Below are positions 62,776 to 64,000 of a stretch of DNA of 64,000 bases, piece by piece (position 1 is the first letter of the stretch; every line of letters begins with the position of its first letter). The notes beneath the pieces are model-generated. The model worked only from the letters and a program-made list of their open reading frames with translations, searched no databases and was not told the DNA's origin. Position numbers and translations under genes: made by a program. The stretch comes from Acidimicrobiia bacterium (GTDB taxonomy: Bacteria > Actinomycetota > Acidimicrobiia > Acidimicrobiales > CAIXPF01). The stretch spans positions 53,279 to 117,278 of the forward strand of contig CANJRG010000013.1 of NCBI GenBank assembly GCA_947476745.1, given 5' to 3'.

Positions 62776-63581
62776 AGCCCGACCGGTCAACCTCCACGCC
62801 ACCGCAGTCGGGGCACCGTCGAACGGCGGCGATCGCCGCAGCTGGAGCAACCGCCGACACGCTCATCGCTGCCGCCGCATGGGCAACGGGGTCGCGGCTC
62901 CCGTCCCCCGAAGCCGGCAGGGGCGGCGCAACATCTGCGTGGTTGTGGGCGTCGCCGGAGGCCGCTTTCGCCCACGGCGCGCGGCTGGTTGTGCTGGTGC
63001 TGGCCACCTACCTCGCAACCACCCAGTTCCTCGTCAGCGTTTCGGCAGTGGTCGGCAGCGTCCGGGCGCAGCAATGCTTCGATCGGCTCAGCCTCGGCCT
63101 GGTCGGCCGGATCTGCGCAGCGACCACCACGAGCGTGGGCACGTTGGCGGCCCTGAGCACACCCGCTCTGGCCCGATCCGAGGTCGTCGACCGCCCGGCA
63201 CCGCTGCTCCGCCTGCTCGAGGATCCGGCGCCGGCGGTGGGTGACGGACCGGTCCTGCAACTCCTGACCCCGGATGGACCGGAACCGATGACGGCCCCAC
63301 CATTCCCATCCACATCGACATCGGGAACGCCGATGCCGATGCCGACGCCGACCGCGGAACCGCCGGCCGCCCAGACGCCGTCCACCTGGGTGGTCCACCC
63401 AGGTGAGAGCTTCTGGTCCATCGCCGAGGAGCACCTGGGCCGCGACAACACAACCTCGGACACCCAAGCCGTCTCGCGGTACTGGCTACGGCTCATCGAG
63501 GCGAATCGGCATCGGCTGGCCGACCCCTCTGACCCCGACCTGATCTTCAGCGGTCAGGTTCTCGACCTTCCGCCGCACTGA
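62772..63581 (+). CDS. membrane protein with C-terminal LysM domain
   Basis: The 269-residue product with ATG overlapping the pseudokinase stop. It has two hydrophobic segments (ARLVVLVLATYLATTQFLVSV and LVGRICAATTTSVGTLAAL), a Pro/Thr-rich linker and a LysM domain (WVVHPGESFWSIAEEHLG to FSGQVLDLP). Peptidoglycan binding is likely, suggesting it anchors the pilus machinery or the pseudokinase to the wall. It is the last gene of the coupled run. Confidence 0.8.
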   Translation: MKPDRSTSTPPQSGHRRTAAIAAAGATADTLIAAAAWATGSRLPSPEAGRGGATSAWLWASPEAAFAHGARLVVLVLATYLATTQFLVSVSAVVGSVRAQQCFDRLSLGLVGRICAATTTSVGTLAALSTPALARSEVVDRPAPLLRLLEDPAPAVGDGPVLQLLTPDGPEPMTAPPFPSTSTSGTPMPMPTPTAEPPAAQTPSTWVVHPGESFWSIAEEHLGRDNTTSDTQAVSRYWLRLIEANRHRLADPSDPDLIFSGQVLDLPPH

Positions 63582-63690
63582 CCCGGCGCCCGCCGCAGGA
63601 CGCACCAACAACCCCATCAGCACCGGCGGCTGCCTCGACCATAGGGGCGTCACCGACCTCAACCGCATCACCCACGGCGACTGCCGAACA

Positions 63691-64000
63691 TCACGTGTTC
63701 CACGTCGTCGTCTGTCGGGGGATCGTGTCCCAGGTCGACGACGTCGACGAGGACGTGCTGGTCGAACTCGATGTGCTGCTCGAGGTGGACGTGCTCGATG
63801 TGCTGCTCGTCGTGGTCGTGGGCGAGGTGGCAGTGACCTGGCAGTTGTTGGCCAGGATCGCCTTGCCGGCCGTCGTGTAGTTCCAGCCGATCACATTCTT
63901 GTTGCCGTACTTGTTGCTCCTCGGCCGCTTGCTCGGCGGTGGGATGATGTCACCCCAACTCGTCGCACCCGCCTTCCACAGCGCGCCGGCGGCGGGACCC
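63691..64000 (-). CDS. C-terminus of a protein with Ser/Thr-rich tail (cut by window edge)
   Basis: The minus-strand frame is open from the right edge to the stop at 63691. It reads LWKAGATSWGDIIPPPSKR, NKYGNKNVIGWNYTTAG and KAILANNCQVT, then about 35 almost pure Ser/Thr residues (TSSTSSTSTSSSTSS) ending in WDTIPRQTTTWNT. The Ser/Thr run resembles surface-protein linkers. The start and family lie outside the window. The 109-base gap before it (63582-63690) shows no gene. Confidence 0.6.
   Translation of the reverse strand, partial: GPAAGALWKAGATSWGDIIPPPSKRPRSNKYGNKNVIGWNYTTAGKAILANNCQVTATSPTTTTSSTSSTSTSSSTSSSTSTSSSTSSTWDTIPRQTTTWNT

Overview
This 64-kb window is high-GC chromosomal DNA from an actinobacterium. 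The gene set (F420-type LLM oxidoreductase, PNPase/rpsO, class II B12-dependent ribonucleotide reductase, LexA boxes of the CGAAC-N4-GTTCG type, a diaminopimelate pathway and a Tad/Flp pilus locus) and the order rimO-pgsA-cinA-recA-miaB-miaA-dapF-hflX-dapC-dapE-lexA-nrdR-nrdJ fit Actinomycetota, most likely class Acidimicrobiia. The class assignment is inference from gene content. I found no insertion sequence, prophage, CRISPR array, tRNA or rRNA.

Layout. 1-1270: a cytochrome P450 cut by the left edge. 1612-6887: a nucleotide-supply and DNA-damage block with nrdJ, nrdR, a LysM membrane protein and divergent lexA. A promoter with two NrdR-like boxes precedes nrdJ, and two LexA boxes sit between the LysM gene and lexA. 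6894-17681 (mostly minus strand): dapE, dapC, hflX, dapF, a secreted glycosidase-like protein (plus), miaA, a degenerate aminoglycoside-phosphotransferase-like protein, miaB and recA with its own SOS promoter. 17884-22086: LLM oxidoreductase, cinA, pgsA, rimO. 22174-22527: a small ArsC-family gene with an in-frame TGA exactly at the catalytic cysteine and a SECIS-like hairpin just downstream; this is the most interesting locus in the window. 22569-29683: ftsK, RNase J, dapA, a winged-helix protein, SURF1. 29799-38918: argG, a protein of unknown function, a PAP2-like/PDZ/Lon fusion, pyrF, an acyl-CoA synthetase, a DedA-like protein, an SRPBCC protein and an SDR. 39026-45769: dapB, an M16 peptidase, pnp, rpsO, glyS. 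45850-47750: two RDD proteins with matching C-terminal tails. 47802-53072: recO, uppS, era, a CBS/CorC protein, ybeY, phoH in a tight minus-strand run.

53133-63581: accessory region. An unknown protein and an excisionase-like HTH protein converge and overlap. A translationally coupled Tad pilus operon follows: cpaB-like, tadZ, tadA, tadB, tadC, a pilin-like gene, three TadE/G-like genes, a membrane pseudokinase and a LysM membrane protein. The right edge cuts a minus-strand gene for a protein with a long Ser/Thr tail.

Working together: LexA/RecA and NrdR provide damage and dNTP control for nrdJ and its neighbours. Five diaminopimelate genes (dapA, B, C, E, F) lie within 33 kb and feed peptidoglycan and lysine synthesis, along with uppS. 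pnp/rpsO/RNase J/ybeY/era/phoH/recO are RNA and ribosome maintenance genes. The Tad operon encodes an export and adhesion machine whose extra components (pseudokinase, LysM protein) suggest coupling to the cell wall.
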